Source: Nocardioides sp. QY071 (GTDB taxonomy: Bacteria > Actinomycetota > Actinomycetes > Propionibacteriales > Nocardioidaceae). From it: DNA of 64,000 bases. The translations under genes and the position numbers were made by a program. Shown one piece after another: positions 18,531-27,907 of this stretch; the stretch's first letter is position 1; the number at the start of each line of letters is the position of its first letter. The stretch covers positions 1,922,001 through 1,986,000 of the forward strand of contig NZ_CP124681.1 of NCBI RefSeq assembly GCF_029961765.1, read 5' to 3'. Below the pieces are notes generated by a model. It made no database searches and was not told the DNA's origin. It saw nothing but the letters and a program-made list of their open reading frames with translations.

Positions 18531-19147
18531 CCGGTCGAACGGGCATCCGCCTGCTCCTCGCCGACGACCAGGCCCTGGTCCGCGGCGCCCTGTCCGCCCT
18601 GCTCGGCCTCGAGCCCGACCTCGAGGTGGTCGCCGAGGTCGGCACGGGCGAGGACGCCGTCAGCGCCGCCGCCGAGCACACGCCCGACGTCGCCCTGCTC
18701 GACGTCGAGATGCCCGGCATGGACGGGATCGCCGCCTGCGCGGCGGTGCGCGAGGCGAGTCCCGGCACCCGGGTCCTCATCGTCACGACCTTCGGCCGTC
18801 CCGGCTACCTGCGCCGCGCCCTGCAGGCCGGTGCCTCGGGGTTCGTCGTCAAGGACACCCCGGCGCCCCAGCTCGCCGACGCCGTACGACGCATCCACCG
18901 GGGCCTGCGCGTCGTCGACCCGGCGCTGGCCACGGACTCGCTGCTGACGGGGGAGTCGCCGCTGACCGCCCGGGAGACCGACGTGCTGCGTGCGGCTCGC
19001 GACGGGGCTTCGGTCGCGGCGATCGCGGGAGAGCTCTTCCTCTCCGAGGGCACCGTGCGCAACCACCTCTCTGCGGCGATCGGCAAGACCGGCGCGACCA
19101 ACCGCACCGAGGCGGTTCTCGTCGCCGTCGGGAATGGCTGGCTGTGA
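18527..19147 (+). CDS. LuxR-type (NarL family) response regulator
   Basis: The product has 206 residues. The receiver is complete: the acidic pair in LLLADDQALV, the phosphoacceptor Asp in VALLDVEMPGMDG, Thr in VLIVTTFG and Lys in FVVKDTPAP. The C-terminal helix-turn-helix is LTARETDVLRAARDGASVAAIA ... GTVRNHLSAAIGKTGATNRTEAV. It is the partner of the DesK-like kinase and probably binds the palindrome at 15603-15618. Confidence 0.93.
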   Translation: MTGRTGIRLLLADDQALVRGALSALLGLEPDLEVVAEVGTGEDAVSAAAEHTPDVALLDVEMPGMDGIAACAAVREASPGTRVLIVTTFGRPGYLRRALQAGASGFVVKDTPAPQLADAVRRIHRGLRVVDPALATDSLLTGESPLTARETDVLRAARDGASVAAIAGELFLSEGTVRNHLSAAIGKTGATNRTEAVLVAVGNGWL

Positions 19148-19174
19148 AAACCACTTGGCCTTGGCAGACGCCAC

Positions 19175-19194
19175 TGGTTGAGTGAGGTCAACCA
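19175..19194. repeat. short inverted repeat, possible relic of the GGTGGTTGAG...CGAAACC repeat family
   Basis: TGGTTGA and TCAACCA flank a 6-base loop in the gap after the response regulator. The sequence resembles one end of the repeat at 38759-38796. It may also work as a weak terminator. Confidence 0.35.
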
Positions 19195-19235
19195 CCCGGC
19201 TGCCCGTTGTCCGAGGACAGGAGTATTTTCGCAAC

Positions 19236-20600
19236 ATGGCAAACCGCTCTTGGGAGGAGCACGCGCGGGCCGTCCAGCGGCTCTCCGACTCCTACGCCGC
19301 GATCCCCGCCGGCCAGCCGGTCCGCCTCGCGAAGCGGACGACCAACCTGTTCCGCGCCCGCGCGGCCACCACCGCGCCGGGTCTCGACGTCAGCGGCCTC
19401 GCCGGCGTGATCGAGGTGCTGCCCGACGGACCTGACGGCCCGGTCGCCGAGGTCCAGGGCATGTGCACCTACGAGGACCTGGTCGACGCGACCCTGCCCC
19501 ACGGCCTGGTGCCCCACGTCGTCCCGCAGCTGCGCACGATCACTCTCGGCGGCGCCGTGACCGGCCTCGGCATCGAGTCGACCAGCTTCCGGCTCGGGCT
19601 GCCCCACGAGTCGGTGCTCGAGATGGACGTCTTCACCGGCAGCGGCCAGGTCGTCACCACGCGCCCCGGCGACGACCTCTTCGACAGCTTCCCCAACTCC
19701 TACGGCTCGCTCGGCTACGCGACCCGGCTGCGGATCAAGCTGGCACAGGTGCCGCCGTACGTCGCCCTGCGCCACCTGCGCATCGACGATGCCGACCTGC
19801 TCGCCAAGACGATCGCCGAGATCGCCGCGACCCAGGAGTACGACGGAGAGCCGGTCCACGGTCTCGACGGCGTCTCCTTCGGCCCCGGCGAGCACGTCCT
19901 GACGCTGGCGAGGTGGACCGACGAGCCGGGCGCGACGTCCGACTACGCCGGGCAGCAGATCTACTACCGCTCGCTGCAGACCTGCGACCGCGACCGGCTC
20001 ACCTTCCACGACTACCTGTGGCGATGGGACACCGACTGGTTCTGGTGCTCGGGCGCCTTCGGCGCGCAGAACCCGCGGATCCGCCGGTTCTGGCCGCGCC
20101 GCTACCGGCGCTCCGACGTCTACATGCGCATGCTCCACCTCGACCGCCGCTTCGGCATCGCCGACCGGCTGGACGCTCGCGCCGGCCGCCCGCTGCGCGA
20201 GCGGGTGGTGCAGGACATCGAGGTCCCGGTCGAGCGGCTGGGCGAGTTCCTGGCCTGGTTCGACGAGGAGATCGGGATGCGGCCGGTCTGGCTGTGCCCG
20301 CTGGCGACCACCCGGCCCTGGCCGCTCTACCCGCTCGAGGCCGGCAAGGTCTACGTCAACGTGGGCTTCTGGGGCACCGTCCACGTCGGACCCGACGCGG
20401 TCGACGGCCCGCGCAACCGTGCGATCGAGGCGAAGGTCCACGAGCTCGGCGGCCACAAGTCGCTCTACTCCGACGCCTTCTACGACAAGGACACCTTCGA
20501 CGCGCTCTACAACACCGCCCGGCTCGCGGCGGTCAAGCGCGTCCACGATCCCGACGACCGACTGACCACTCTCTACGACAAGGCGGTGAGGAGCCGATGA
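19236..20600 (+). CDS. tmsA: FAD-dependent oxidoreductase, TmsA/BfaA-like (10-methylene to 10-methyl fatty acid reduction)
   Basis: The product of 454 residues is an FAD-binding type-4 oxidoreductase. The flavin signature is TITLGGAVTGLGIESTSFR-x-GLPHESVLEMDV followed by NSYGSLGYATRLRIKL. The C-terminal part (VYVNVGFWGTVHVG, HKSLYSDAFYDKDTFDALYN) resembles DHCR24/DIM1-like reductases. The following gene is a CFA-synthase-like methyltransferase with an ATGA overlap. In actinobacteria this pair (TmsA/TmsB, also BfaA/BfaB) turns oleoyl chains of phospholipids into 10-methylstearate, with this protein reducing the methylene intermediate. The ATG at 19236 gives the conserved N-terminus; a longer in-frame start at 19182 would begin inside the upstream hairpin. 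Confidence 0.82.
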   Translation: MANRSWEEHARAVQRLSDSYAAIPAGQPVRLAKRTTNLFRARAATTAPGLDVSGLAGVIEVLPDGPDGPVAEVQGMCTYEDLVDATLPHGLVPHVVPQLRTITLGGAVTGLGIESTSFRLGLPHESVLEMDVFTGSGQVVTTRPGDDLFDSFPNSYGSLGYATRLRIKLAQVPPYVALRHLRIDDADLLAKTIAEIAATQEYDGEPVHGLDGVSFGPGEHVLTLARWTDEPGATSDYAGQQIYYRSLQTCDRDRLTFHDYLWRWDTDWFWCSGAFGAQNPRIRRFWPRRYRRSDVYMRMLHLDRRFGIADRLDARAGRPLRERVVQDIEVPVERLGEFLAWFDEEIGMRPVWLCPLATTRPWPLYPLEAGKVYVNVGFWGTVHVGPDAVDGPRNRAIEAKVHELGGHKSLYSDAFYDKDTFDALYNTARLAAVKRVHDPDDRLTTLYDKAVRSR

Positions 20601-21901
20601 CGGCCCCGACGTTGCACGCTGGCAAGGGCATTGCTCCCACGATCGCATCCCTGTTCCCCGGGGGGCTGCCCCTGTGGCTCAAGGCGTACGACGGGTCCTC
20701 CGCGGGGGACCTCGACCTGCCGTACGGCATGGAGCTGGTCAGCGAGCGCGGCCTCTCCTACATCATGACCGCGCCCGGCGACCTCGGCCTGGCGCGGGCC
20801 TACGTCGCCGGCGACCTGGTCCTGCACGGGGCCCACCCCGGCGACCCGTACCCCGCGTTCTCGCTGCTGAAGGACCACACCGACTTCGGCATCCCCGGCC
20901 CACTCGAGCTGGTCGGCATCCTGCGCTCCCTCGGTCTCAGCCACCTCGTCCCGCCGCCGCCCCCGCCGCAGGAGCACCTGCCCGCCTGGCGCAACCGCCT
21001 CGAGGGGCTGCGTTCACTCAGCTGGTGGGGACGCCACTCCCAGGAGCGCGACGCGGACGCGATCCACCACCACTACGACGTCTCGAACGCCTTCTACGAG
21101 CACGTCCTCGGTCCCTCGATGACCTACACCTGCGCGGTCTACCCGACCGACGACGCCACCCTCGAGGAGGCGCAGGCCCACAAGTACGACCTGGTCTGCC
21201 GCAAGCTCGACCTGCAGCCCGGCCAGCGCCTGCTCGACATCGGCTGCGGCTGGGGCGGGATGGTGCGCCACGCGGCCCGGCACTACGGCGTCAAGGCGCT
21301 CGGCGTGACGCTCTCGCGCGAGCAGGCCACCTGGGCCCAGGAGGAGATCAAGAAGCAGGGCCTCGACGACCTCGCCGAGGTGCGCCACTGCGACTACCGC
21401 GCCGTCGAGGAGGGCGACTTCGACGCGGTCAGCTCGATCGGTCTCACCGAGCACATCGGCATCGCCAACTACCCGGCGTACTTCTCCTTCATGCGCGACA
21501 AGCTCAAGCCCCAGGGCCGGATGCTCAACCACTGCATCACCCGCCACGACAACATCGACCGGCGCACGGGTGCCTTCATCGACCGCTACGTCTTCCCCGA
21601 CGGCGAGCTCGCCGGCTCCGGCACGATCGTCACGGCGGTCGAGGACGCGGGTCTCGAGGTGCAGCACCACGAGAACTTCCGCGTCCACTACGCGAAGACC
21701 CTCGCCGGCTGGTGCCAGAACCTCGCCGACAACTGGGACGCCTGCGTCGCCGAGACCGACGAGGGCACCGCCCGGGTGTGGGGCCTCTACATGGCCGGCT
21801 CCCGGATCGCCTTCGAGCGCAACGAGATCCAGCTCCACCACGTGCTCGCGACGCGCACCGACGACGGGGCGAGCGGCTACCCGCTGCGGCACGAGTTCTG
21901 A
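20597..21901 (+). CDS. tmsB: SAM-dependent methyltransferase, TmsB/BfaB-like (cyclopropane-fatty-acid synthase family)
   Basis: The product of 434 residues belongs to the CFA synthase family. The substrate-binding N-terminal part ends in a Pro-rich linker. The core has DAIHHHYDVSNAFYEHVLGPSM, the SAM motif LLDIGCGWGGMVRHAA, GVTLSREQATWA, and SSIGLTEHIGIANYPAYF. The coupled FAD reductase points to methylenation of the C10 double-bond carbon of oleate, the first step to 10-methylstearic (tuberculostearic) acid, rather than cyclopropane formation. A strong terminator follows at 21922-21953. Confidence 0.85.
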   Translation: MTAPTLHAGKGIAPTIASLFPGGLPLWLKAYDGSSAGDLDLPYGMELVSERGLSYIMTAPGDLGLARAYVAGDLVLHGAHPGDPYPAFSLLKDHTDFGIPGPLELVGILRSLGLSHLVPPPPPPQEHLPAWRNRLEGLRSLSWWGRHSQERDADAIHHHYDVSNAFYEHVLGPSMTYTCAVYPTDDATLEEAQAHKYDLVCRKLDLQPGQRLLDIGCGWGGMVRHAARHYGVKALGVTLSREQATWAQEEIKKQGLDDLAEVRHCDYRAVEEGDFDAVSSIGLTEHIGIANYPAYFSFMRDKLKPQGRMLNHCITRHDNIDRRTGAFIDRYVFPDGELAGSGTIVTAVEDAGLEVQHHENFRVHYAKTLAGWCQNLADNWDACVAETDEGTARVWGLYMAGSRIAFERNEIQLHHVLATRTDDGASGYPLRHEF

Positions 21902-21921
21902 CCTCGCCGCACCGCACGCCA

Positions 21922-21953
21922 CGACGACCCGGGACCTAGGTCCCGGGTCGTCG
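21922..21953. terminator. perfect 32-base palindrome, terminator after the tmsAB pair
   Basis: CGACGACCCGGGACCT and AGGTCCCGGGTCGTCG are exact reverse complements with no spacer. It lies 20 bases after tmsB and about 100 bases before the large secreted-protein gene, separating the two transcripts. Confidence 0.75.
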
Positions 21954-22052
21954 CGTTCTCGTCCGCGCCGGTTCCGCAGGTGCCAGACTCCTCGACCTGG
22001 GGGCGGTGCTGCGTCGTGCGCACTGGACGACAACACAGCTTGGGGAACGATC

Positions 22053-25000
22053 ATGACGATCGGTCGTGTGGCGAGGCACGCAGTGGCAGCGACGAGCTGG
22101 GTCGGAACCGGGTTGCTCCTGGTCGTCTCGGCCTTCCCGGCCACGGCGGTCGCGCCAGGCATCCCGGCACGCAGCTCCTGCACGATCGCCGGCACCCCCG
22201 GCCCCGACGTGCTGGTGGGCACCTCCGGACGCGACGTCATCTGCGGCCTGGGTGGCAACGACCGCATCTCCGGCGGCGGTGGTGACGACGCCATCAGCGG
22301 GGGTCCCGGCGACGACGTGATCGACGGGGGAGCCGGCGACGACCTCGTCTGGGGGAGCAGCGGTGACGACGTGCTGCGCGGCGGCGGCGGTGCCGACCGG
22401 CTGTTCGGCGGCGCGGGCGACGACACACTCCGCGGCGCGGCGGGCGACGACCAGCTGCACGGTGGCCCCGGCGGCGATGTCCTGCGGGGCGGACCCGGGG
22501 CCGACGCCCTGTACGGCGGGCGCGGCGACGACCGGCTCGACGGCGGCCCGGGCGCCGACGACCTCGGCTGCGGCAGGGGCGCCGACACGGCCGTGGGTTC
22601 GCCCGACGACGACCTCGGCCGCAGTTGCGACGACGACGCCACCCCGCCCGTCACGCCGGAGCCGCCGAACGCGCCCGGCGCACCCGTCGCCGTCGACGAC
22701 ACCGTGGTGACCGACGAGGACACCGTCCTCGAGCTGCCCGTGAGCGGCGCCGGCAGCCCGGTCGCGAACGACACCGACCCCGACGGCGATCCGCTGAGCG
22801 TGACCTCGGTGGCCGGACCCGTCGGCGGCGCGGTGGTGCTCACGGGCGGCGTCATCCGATTCACGCCCCTGGCCGACCTGTGCGGCACCGGTGCCGGACG
22901 GTTCGACTACACCGTCGGCGACGGGACCGGTCGCACCGACGCCGGCCGGGTCACGGTCGACATCACCTGCCAGCCCGACGACCCGACGGCCGTCGACGAC
23001 GTCACGACGGTCGGCGAGGACGCCGCGGCGACCACCGTGGACGTGCTCGGCAACGACGCCGACATCGACGGCGATCCGCTCGCCATCGCGTCGGTGACCC
23101 AGCCGGGCGACGGCACCGTCGTCATCACCGGTGGCGGGACCGGCCTGACCTACCAGCCGGACGCCGACTTCTGCACGGACCCGCCGGGGACGACCCCCGA
23201 CACGTTCACCTACACGCTCACACCGGGCGGCGCCACGGCGACCGTCTCGGTGCAGGTGACCTGCGTCGACGACCCGCCGGTCGCCGTCGCGGACAGCGAC
23301 ACCGTCAGCGAGGACGCGTCGGCCAGCGCCGTCGACGTCCTGGCCAACGACACCGACACCGACGGTGGCCCCCGGAGCATCGTGTCGGTGACCCAACCGG
23401 GCCACGGCACCGTCGCGATCACCGGCGGCGGTGCGGGCCTGACCTACCGTCCCGCGGCCGACTACTGCACCACCGGGGCCGGCGGGAGCGCCGACACGTT
23501 CACTTACACGATCTCCGGAGGCTCGTCCGCCTCGGTCGCCATGACCGTCACCTGCGTCGACGACCTGCCGATCGCCGTCGACGACAGCGAGACGGTGCTC
23601 GAGGACGCCGCCGCGACCCCGTTCCTCGTCCTCGGCAACGACACGGACGCCGACGGCGACGCGTTCACCATCGGGTCGGTCACGCAGCCCACCAACGGCG
23701 TCGTGGTGATCACCGGGGGCGGCACCGGTCTGACCTATGCGCCGTCCGCGGACTACTGCAACAGCGCCCCCGGAGGAGCGGCAGACACGTTCACCTACTC
23801 CCTGGCCCCTGGCGGGGACTCCGCGACCGTCACCGTCACCGTGACCTGCGTGGCGGACGCGGCGACCGCCGTCGCCGACACTGCCACGGTGAGCGAGGAC
23901 AGCGGCGCGACTGCCGTATCCGTGCTCGCCAACGACCTCAACCCCGACGGACTCACCCTGTCGATCACCAGCGTGACCCAGCCGGCCAACGGCGTCGTGG
24001 TCATCACCGGCGGCGGCACCGGGCTGACCTACGCGCCCACTGCCAACTACTGCAACACCCAGCCCGGGGGCACCCCCGACAGCTTCACGTACACGATCAC
24101 CGGCGGCACGACCGCCTCGGTCGCCATGACCGTCACCTGCGTCGTGGACCCGTCGGTCGCCGTCGACGACGACGTGACGATCACGGAGGACCAGGCCGGT
24201 CCGCTCACGGTGATGGTCAACGACCAGATCGGCGACGACTCGCCGCAGATCATCTCGGTCACCCAACCGGCCGACGGCACCACGACCACGAACGGCTCCA
24301 CGGTCGGGTACACGCCCCACGCGAACTACTGCAACACGCAGGCCGGCGGGACGGCCGACACGTTCACGTACACGATCACCGGCGGCAGCACCGCGACCGT
24401 GGCCGTGACCGTCACCTGCGTCAACGACGCCCCGACGGTCGCGCCGCTCACGCTGAGCGAGGCCGCCGTGGGCAACACTGTCCTGGTCGTCGACGACCCG
24501 ACCGACGGCGTGCCCTCCGCGGCCGGCCCCCGCAAGACCACGACCGCCGATGTGCTGTCCGGTGCGGACGACGCCGAGACGCCTGGCACGGTCACGGTCG
24601 TCGCGGCCACCGTCAGCACGACCCAGGGCGGATCGGTGACGCTGCAGGCCGACGGGGACTTCGTCTACACCCCGCCCGCCGGCTGCATCGCCAGCGACGG
24701 CTTCAGCTACCAGGTCACCGACAACGACCCCGACGGCGCTGCCACCGGCACCGGCACGGTGACGATCCCGCTCAGCGGCTGCGTCTGGTACGTCGCCAAC
24801 AACGGCGCCGGCGACAGCGGCACCTCCACCGAGCCCTTCGACACGCTCGCCCAGGCCCAGACCGCTTCGGGCACCGACCAGACCATCTACGTCGACGCCG
24901 GCGACGGCACCAGCACCGGGTACGCCGCCGGGATCACCCTGAAGACGAACCAGCGGCTCCTCGGCGAGGTCGAGGACCTCGTCGTCGACGGCGTCACCCT

Positions 25001-27350
25001 GAGCACCGGCGTCGCCGGGCAGCGGCCCCTGATCACGGCGAGCGGGACCGACGTGGTGACCCTCGCGGCCGGCAACACCGTCGCGGGCCTGACCCTCGAC
25101 CCGTCCGGCACCAGCAGCGGCATCGCCGGTGCGGCCGGGGACTCGGGCGGCGTGCTGCGGAACCTGCGCGTCGTGGACACCGGCACCGCCGGCACCAGGG
25201 CCGGCATCTCGCTGGTGAGCACGACCGGCGCCTTCTCGCTGCAGGACGTGGTCATCGACAACACCGCAACCTCCGGCTCGGGCGGGGCCGCCGGGCTACA
25301 GATGCAGGGCACCGGCGCCGTGAGCGTCCAGACCGCCGACGTGCGGACCAAGGGCGGCCCGGCGGTCGACCTGACGAACGCGGCCGGCTCCACCCTCTCC
25401 TTCGGCGAGGTGACCTCGACGGGCAGCACGACCAAGGGCGTCAACCTCGACGGCCTCGGCAGCGGCACGTTCAGCGCCACCAGCGGATCCGTCTCCGGCG
25501 CCCAGGTCATGGCGTTCGACGTCAACGCCGGAAGCGGTGCGATCACCTACCCCGGCCCGATCACCGACGGAACGGGCGGCACCCTCGAGGTGACGGGACG
25601 TTCCGGCGGGACGATCACCCTCAGCGGCTCGCTCACCGACGGCGCGGACGCCGGCGGCGGCATCGCCCTCAGCAGCAACACCGGCGGCACCACGGTTCTC
25701 AGCGGCGCCGCCAAGACGCTCAGCACCGGTGCGAGTACCGCGGTGTCGATGACGTCGAGTGCCGGCCACACGCTCACCATCACCGGCGGCGGCCTCGCCG
25801 TGACCACCACCACCGGCGACGGCATCCGGGCCGCCTCCAGCGGCACTATCGCGGTGACCGGCACCGGGAACACGATCAGCTCGGGTGCCGGACGCGCGCT
25901 GTGGGTCACCTCCACCGGCATCGGTGCCACCGGGCTGACCTTCGCCCGGATCGACTCCACCGGTGGCGCCGGCGGCATCCTGCTCGCCGACACCGGCAGC
26001 GCCGGATCGCTCACCGTCACCGGCACCGGCGGCACGTGCACCGCGGCGAACACCAGCGGGTGCACCGGCGGCACGGTCAGCGGCAGCACCGGCGCCGACA
26101 GCTCGAGCAGCACACCCGACGGTGCCGGCGTCGTCCTGAGCAACACGAAGGCGCCGTCGCTGACCCGCATGTGGATCCACGACCACAGCAACTACGCGAT
26201 CCGCGGGTCCGGCGTCTCCGGCCTGACCCTCGCCAACAGCGTGGTCAACGGGACCAACGGGACCACCGGAGCAACGCCGTACGACGACTCGGCGATCCTG
26301 CTGCAGAACGCCACGGGCGCGGTCTCGGTCACCGACACCCACGTCAGCGGCGGGGTCGAGGACGGCCTGCGCGTCGACAACACGAGCGGCTCGGTCACCC
26401 TGACCGTCGACCACGTCACGTTCGGAGCCAACGGCGCGCTCACCGCCAACGACGCCCTGTCGATCATCACCGAGCCGGGCGCGGGCGCAGTGGACGCCAC
26501 GATCACCGCCAACACGTTCAGCAGCGCCGCGGGAGACCTGCTCGGCGTCGACCTCAACGGCACCGGGACGTCGTCCCTGACGGTCACCGGCAACACCCTC
26601 TCGAACAGCCACCCGGCGATCGCCACCGGCGGCGGTGGCGTGTCGATCTTCCAGAGCGGCACCGGCGGCAACGCGACGATGGACGTCGAGAACAACACCT
26701 TCCGCGACGCCGTCGGGCCCGGTGTGCTGATCGTCAAGCGGGTCGGCATCGCCGTCCAGCAGGGCCTGTTCAAGAACAACACCATCGGTGTCAGCGGTGT
26801 GGCCAACTCGGGCTCGGCCGAGGGCTCGGCGCTCAAGCTCCAGCAGATGGGTGGGGGAGTGTCGACCTGGTCGGTCACCGGCAACGCGATCCGCCAGTAC
26901 AACAACTTCGGTGTCGAGGTCCTCGCCGGTGGCGGGGCCGACCCGGAGTCCGGCTTCGTGAACACCACGGTCACGGGCAACACGGTGGCGGAGCCCGGCA
27001 CGACCCTCAGCACGCTGGCGATCCCGAAGAACGGCATCCACTACAACATCGGCACGCAGATCGGCGACAGCTTCACGGCCTGCGCCGACGTACGGACCAA
27101 CGACGTCGCAGCGAGCGGGTTCGACCAGGCCGGCCCGGCGTCGACGTACGACATCCGAGTGCGGCAGCGCCAGGCGACCACTGTCCAGCTCCCGGGCTAC
27201 GCCGGAGCGGCGGGGGACACCACCGCGGTGCAGACCTTCCTGGTGGCCAACAACCCGACCGGAGGGCCGACCGCCGCGGCGAGCAGCACGTTCCCCACGG
27301 GCGCCGGCTTCGTCAACGTCGCGTCCTGCCCCGCCCCGGCGGTCCCATGA
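22053..27350 (+). CDS. large secreted protein: RTX-type repeats, seven Ig/cadherin-like repeats and a beta-helix
   Basis: The product has 1765 residues. The order is: signal peptide (1-34); about 16 glycine-rich nonapeptide calcium-binding repeats (about 47-190, GGxGDDxLxGG form); seven Ig/cadherin-like repeats of about 97 residues (about 212-908, each with AVDD ... VLxND ... DGD and most with a conserved Cys pair DYC ... VTC); then a right-handed beta-helix of about 850 residues rich in Thr, Gly and Asn ladders. No LPXTG, transmembrane anchor or catalytic motif is seen, so it is probably released or held by other proteins. The ATG at 22053 follows GGGGAA and starts the signal directly. It heads a run of collar-protein genes 48 bases downstream. 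Adhesin or matrix function is inference. Confidence 0.85.
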   Translation: MTIGRVARHAVAATSWVGTGLLLVVSAFPATAVAPGIPARSSCTIAGTPGPDVLVGTSGRDVICGLGGNDRISGGGGDDAISGGPGDDVIDGGAGDDLVWGSSGDDVLRGGGGADRLFGGAGDDTLRGAAGDDQLHGGPGGDVLRGGPGADALYGGRGDDRLDGGPGADDLGCGRGADTAVGSPDDDLGRSCDDDATPPVTPEPPNAPGAPVAVDDTVVTDEDTVLELPVSGAGSPVANDTDPDGDPLSVTSVAGPVGGAVVLTGGVIRFTPLADLCGTGAGRFDYTVGDGTGRTDAGRVTVDITCQPDDPTAVDDVTTVGEDAAATTVDVLGNDADIDGDPLAIASVTQPGDGTVVITGGGTGLTYQPDADFCTDPPGTTPDTFTYTLTPGGATATVSVQVTCVDDPPVAVADSDTVSEDASASAVDVLANDTDTDGGPRSIVSVTQPGHGTVAITGGGAGLTYRPAADYCTTGAGGSADTFTYTISGGSSASVAMTVTCVDDLPIAVDDSETVLEDAAATPFLVLGNDTDADGDAFTIGSVTQPTNGVVVITGGGTGLTYAPSADYCNSAPGGAADTFTYSLAPGGDSATVTVTVTCVADAATAVADTATVSEDSGATAVSVLANDLNPDGLTLSITSVTQPANGVVVITGGGTGLTYAPTANYCNTQPGGTPDSFTYTITGGTTASVAMTVTCVVDPSVAVDDDVTITEDQAGPLTVMVNDQIGDDSPQIISVTQPADGTTTTNGSTVGYTPHANYCNTQAGGTADTFTYTITGGSTATVAVTVTCVNDAPTVAPLTLSEAAVGNTVLVVDDPTDGVPSAAGPRKTTTADVLSGADDAETPGTVTVVAATVSTTQGGSVTLQADGDFVYTPPAGCIASDGFSYQVTDNDPDGAATGTGTVTIPLSGCVWYVANNGAGDSGTSTEPFDTLAQAQTASGTDQTIYVDAGDGTSTGYAAGITLKTNQRLLGEVEDLVVDGVTLSTGVAGQRPLITASGTDVVTLAAGNTVAGLTLDPSGTSSGIAGAAGDSGGVLRNLRVVDTGTAGTRAGISLVSTTGAFSLQDVVIDNTATSGSGGAAGLQMQGTGAVSVQTADVRTKGGPAVDLTNAAGSTLSFGEVTSTGSTTKGVNLDGLGSGTFSATSGSVSGAQVMAFDVNAGSGAITYPGPITDGTGGTLEVTGRSGGTITLSGSLTDGADAGGGIALSSNTGGTTVLSGAAKTLSTGASTAVSMTSSAGHTLTITGGGLAVTTTTGDGIRAASSGTIAVTGTGNTISSGAGRALWVTSTGIGATGLTFARIDSTGGAGGILLADTGSAGSLTVTGTGGTCTAANTSGCTGGTVSGSTGADSSSSTPDGAGVVLSNTKAPSLTRMWIHDHSNYAIRGSGVSGLTLANSVVNGTNGTTGATPYDDSAILLQNATGAVSVTDTHVSGGVEDGLRVDNTSGSVTLTVDHVTFGANGALTANDALSIITEPGAGAVDATITANTFSSAAGDLLGVDLNGTGTSSLTVTGNTLSNSHPAIATGGGGVSIFQSGTGGNATMDVENNTFRDAVGPGVLIVKRVGIAVQQGLFKNNTIGVSGVANSGSAEGSALKLQQMGGGVSTWSVTGNAIRQYNNFGVEVLAGGGADPESGFVNTTVTGNTVAEPGTTLSTLAIPKNGIHYNIGTQIGDSFTACADVRTNDVAASGFDQAGPASTYDIRVRQRQATTVQLPGYAGAAGDTTAVQTFLVANNPTGGPTAAASSTFPTGAGFVNVASCPAPAVP
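22982..24430 (+). repeat. five tandem coding repeats of about 291 bp in the secreted protein gene
   Basis: Units start near 22982, 23274, 23565, 23859 and 24150. Neighbouring units share long near-identical stretches, for example the part coding GVVVITGGGTGLTYAP near 23699 and 23992. The similarity is at DNA as well as protein level, which suggests amplification by recombination. A more divergent unit stands on each side. Confidence 0.75.
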
Positions 27351-27398
27351 GCCGTCAGCCGTTCCCCGTCCACCGCCCCACGACCGCCAGGAGACCCC

Positions 27399-27899
27399 GT
27401 GGCTGAGCCCTTCCTCTCCGAGATCCGGCTGATGTCGTTCAACTTCCCGCCCCAGGGCTGGGCGCTGTGCAACGGCCAGTTCCTGCCGATCAACCAGAAC
27501 CAGGCCCTCTTCTCACTGCTCGGCACGACGTACGGCGGCAACGGGCAGACCACCTTCGCCCTGCCCGACCTGCGTGGCCGCGTGCCGATCCACATGGGCG
27601 GCGGGTTCACCCTCGGCCAGACCGGCGGCCAGGAGGCCCACACGGTGACCGTCGGCGAGCTCCCGGCCCACACCCACGCGGTCCGGGTCTCGGCCACCTC
27701 GACCGGCGGCACGGCCAGCCCGGCCGGCGCGTACCTCGGCGGCGCCAACAACGCCTACCGATCGGGTCCGGCGTCGACCTCCCTGAACCCGGCATCCGTG
27801 ACGTCCGTCGGCGGGAGCCAGCCGCACGAGAACCGTCAACCGTTCCTGACCCTGAGCTTCTGCATCGCGCTCCAGGGCATCTTCCCGAGCCAGACCTAG
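27399..27899 (+). CDS. phage tail collar domain protein (microcystin-dependent-protein-like), first of three
   Basis: The product has 166 residues. It begins with the family motif FLSEIRLMSFNFPPQGWALCNGQ and PINQNQALFSLLGTTYGG, followed by TFALPDLRGRVPIHMG and the collar turn VGELPAHTHAV. It ends GGSQPHENRQPFLTLSFCIALQG. Collar domains build trimeric short tail fibres in phages, but no phage gene is nearby and genes of this type occur in groups of three in bacterial chromosomes. The start is GTG with AGGAG upstream. There is no signal peptide. The next gene follows after eight bases. Confidence 0.88.
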   Translation: MAEPFLSEIRLMSFNFPPQGWALCNGQFLPINQNQALFSLLGTTYGGNGQTTFALPDLRGRVPIHMGGGFTLGQTGGQEAHTVTVGELPAHTHAVRVSATSTGGTASPAGAYLGGANNAYRSGPASTSLNPASVTSVGGSQPHENRQPFLTLSFCIALQGIFPSQT

Positions 27900-27907
27900 G
27901 AGAACCG

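Noticed and set aside
19182..19235. Upstream in-frame start for the TmsA-like protein
   Set aside because: It would start inside the inverted repeat at 19175-19194 and adds residues not expected in the family.
22182..22630. CRISPR or short tandem DNA array because of the repetitive GGCGGC...GACGAC stretch
   Set aside because: It codes in frame for RTX-type nonapeptides in the secreted protein; there are no spacer-repeat units, and no cas gene is in the window.
22053..27350. LPXTG sortase anchor or autotransporter barrel on the large secreted protein
   Set aside because: The C-terminus ends in beta-helix type sequence with no LPXTG, no hydrophobic anchor and no outer-membrane barrel, as expected for a Gram-positive secreted protein.
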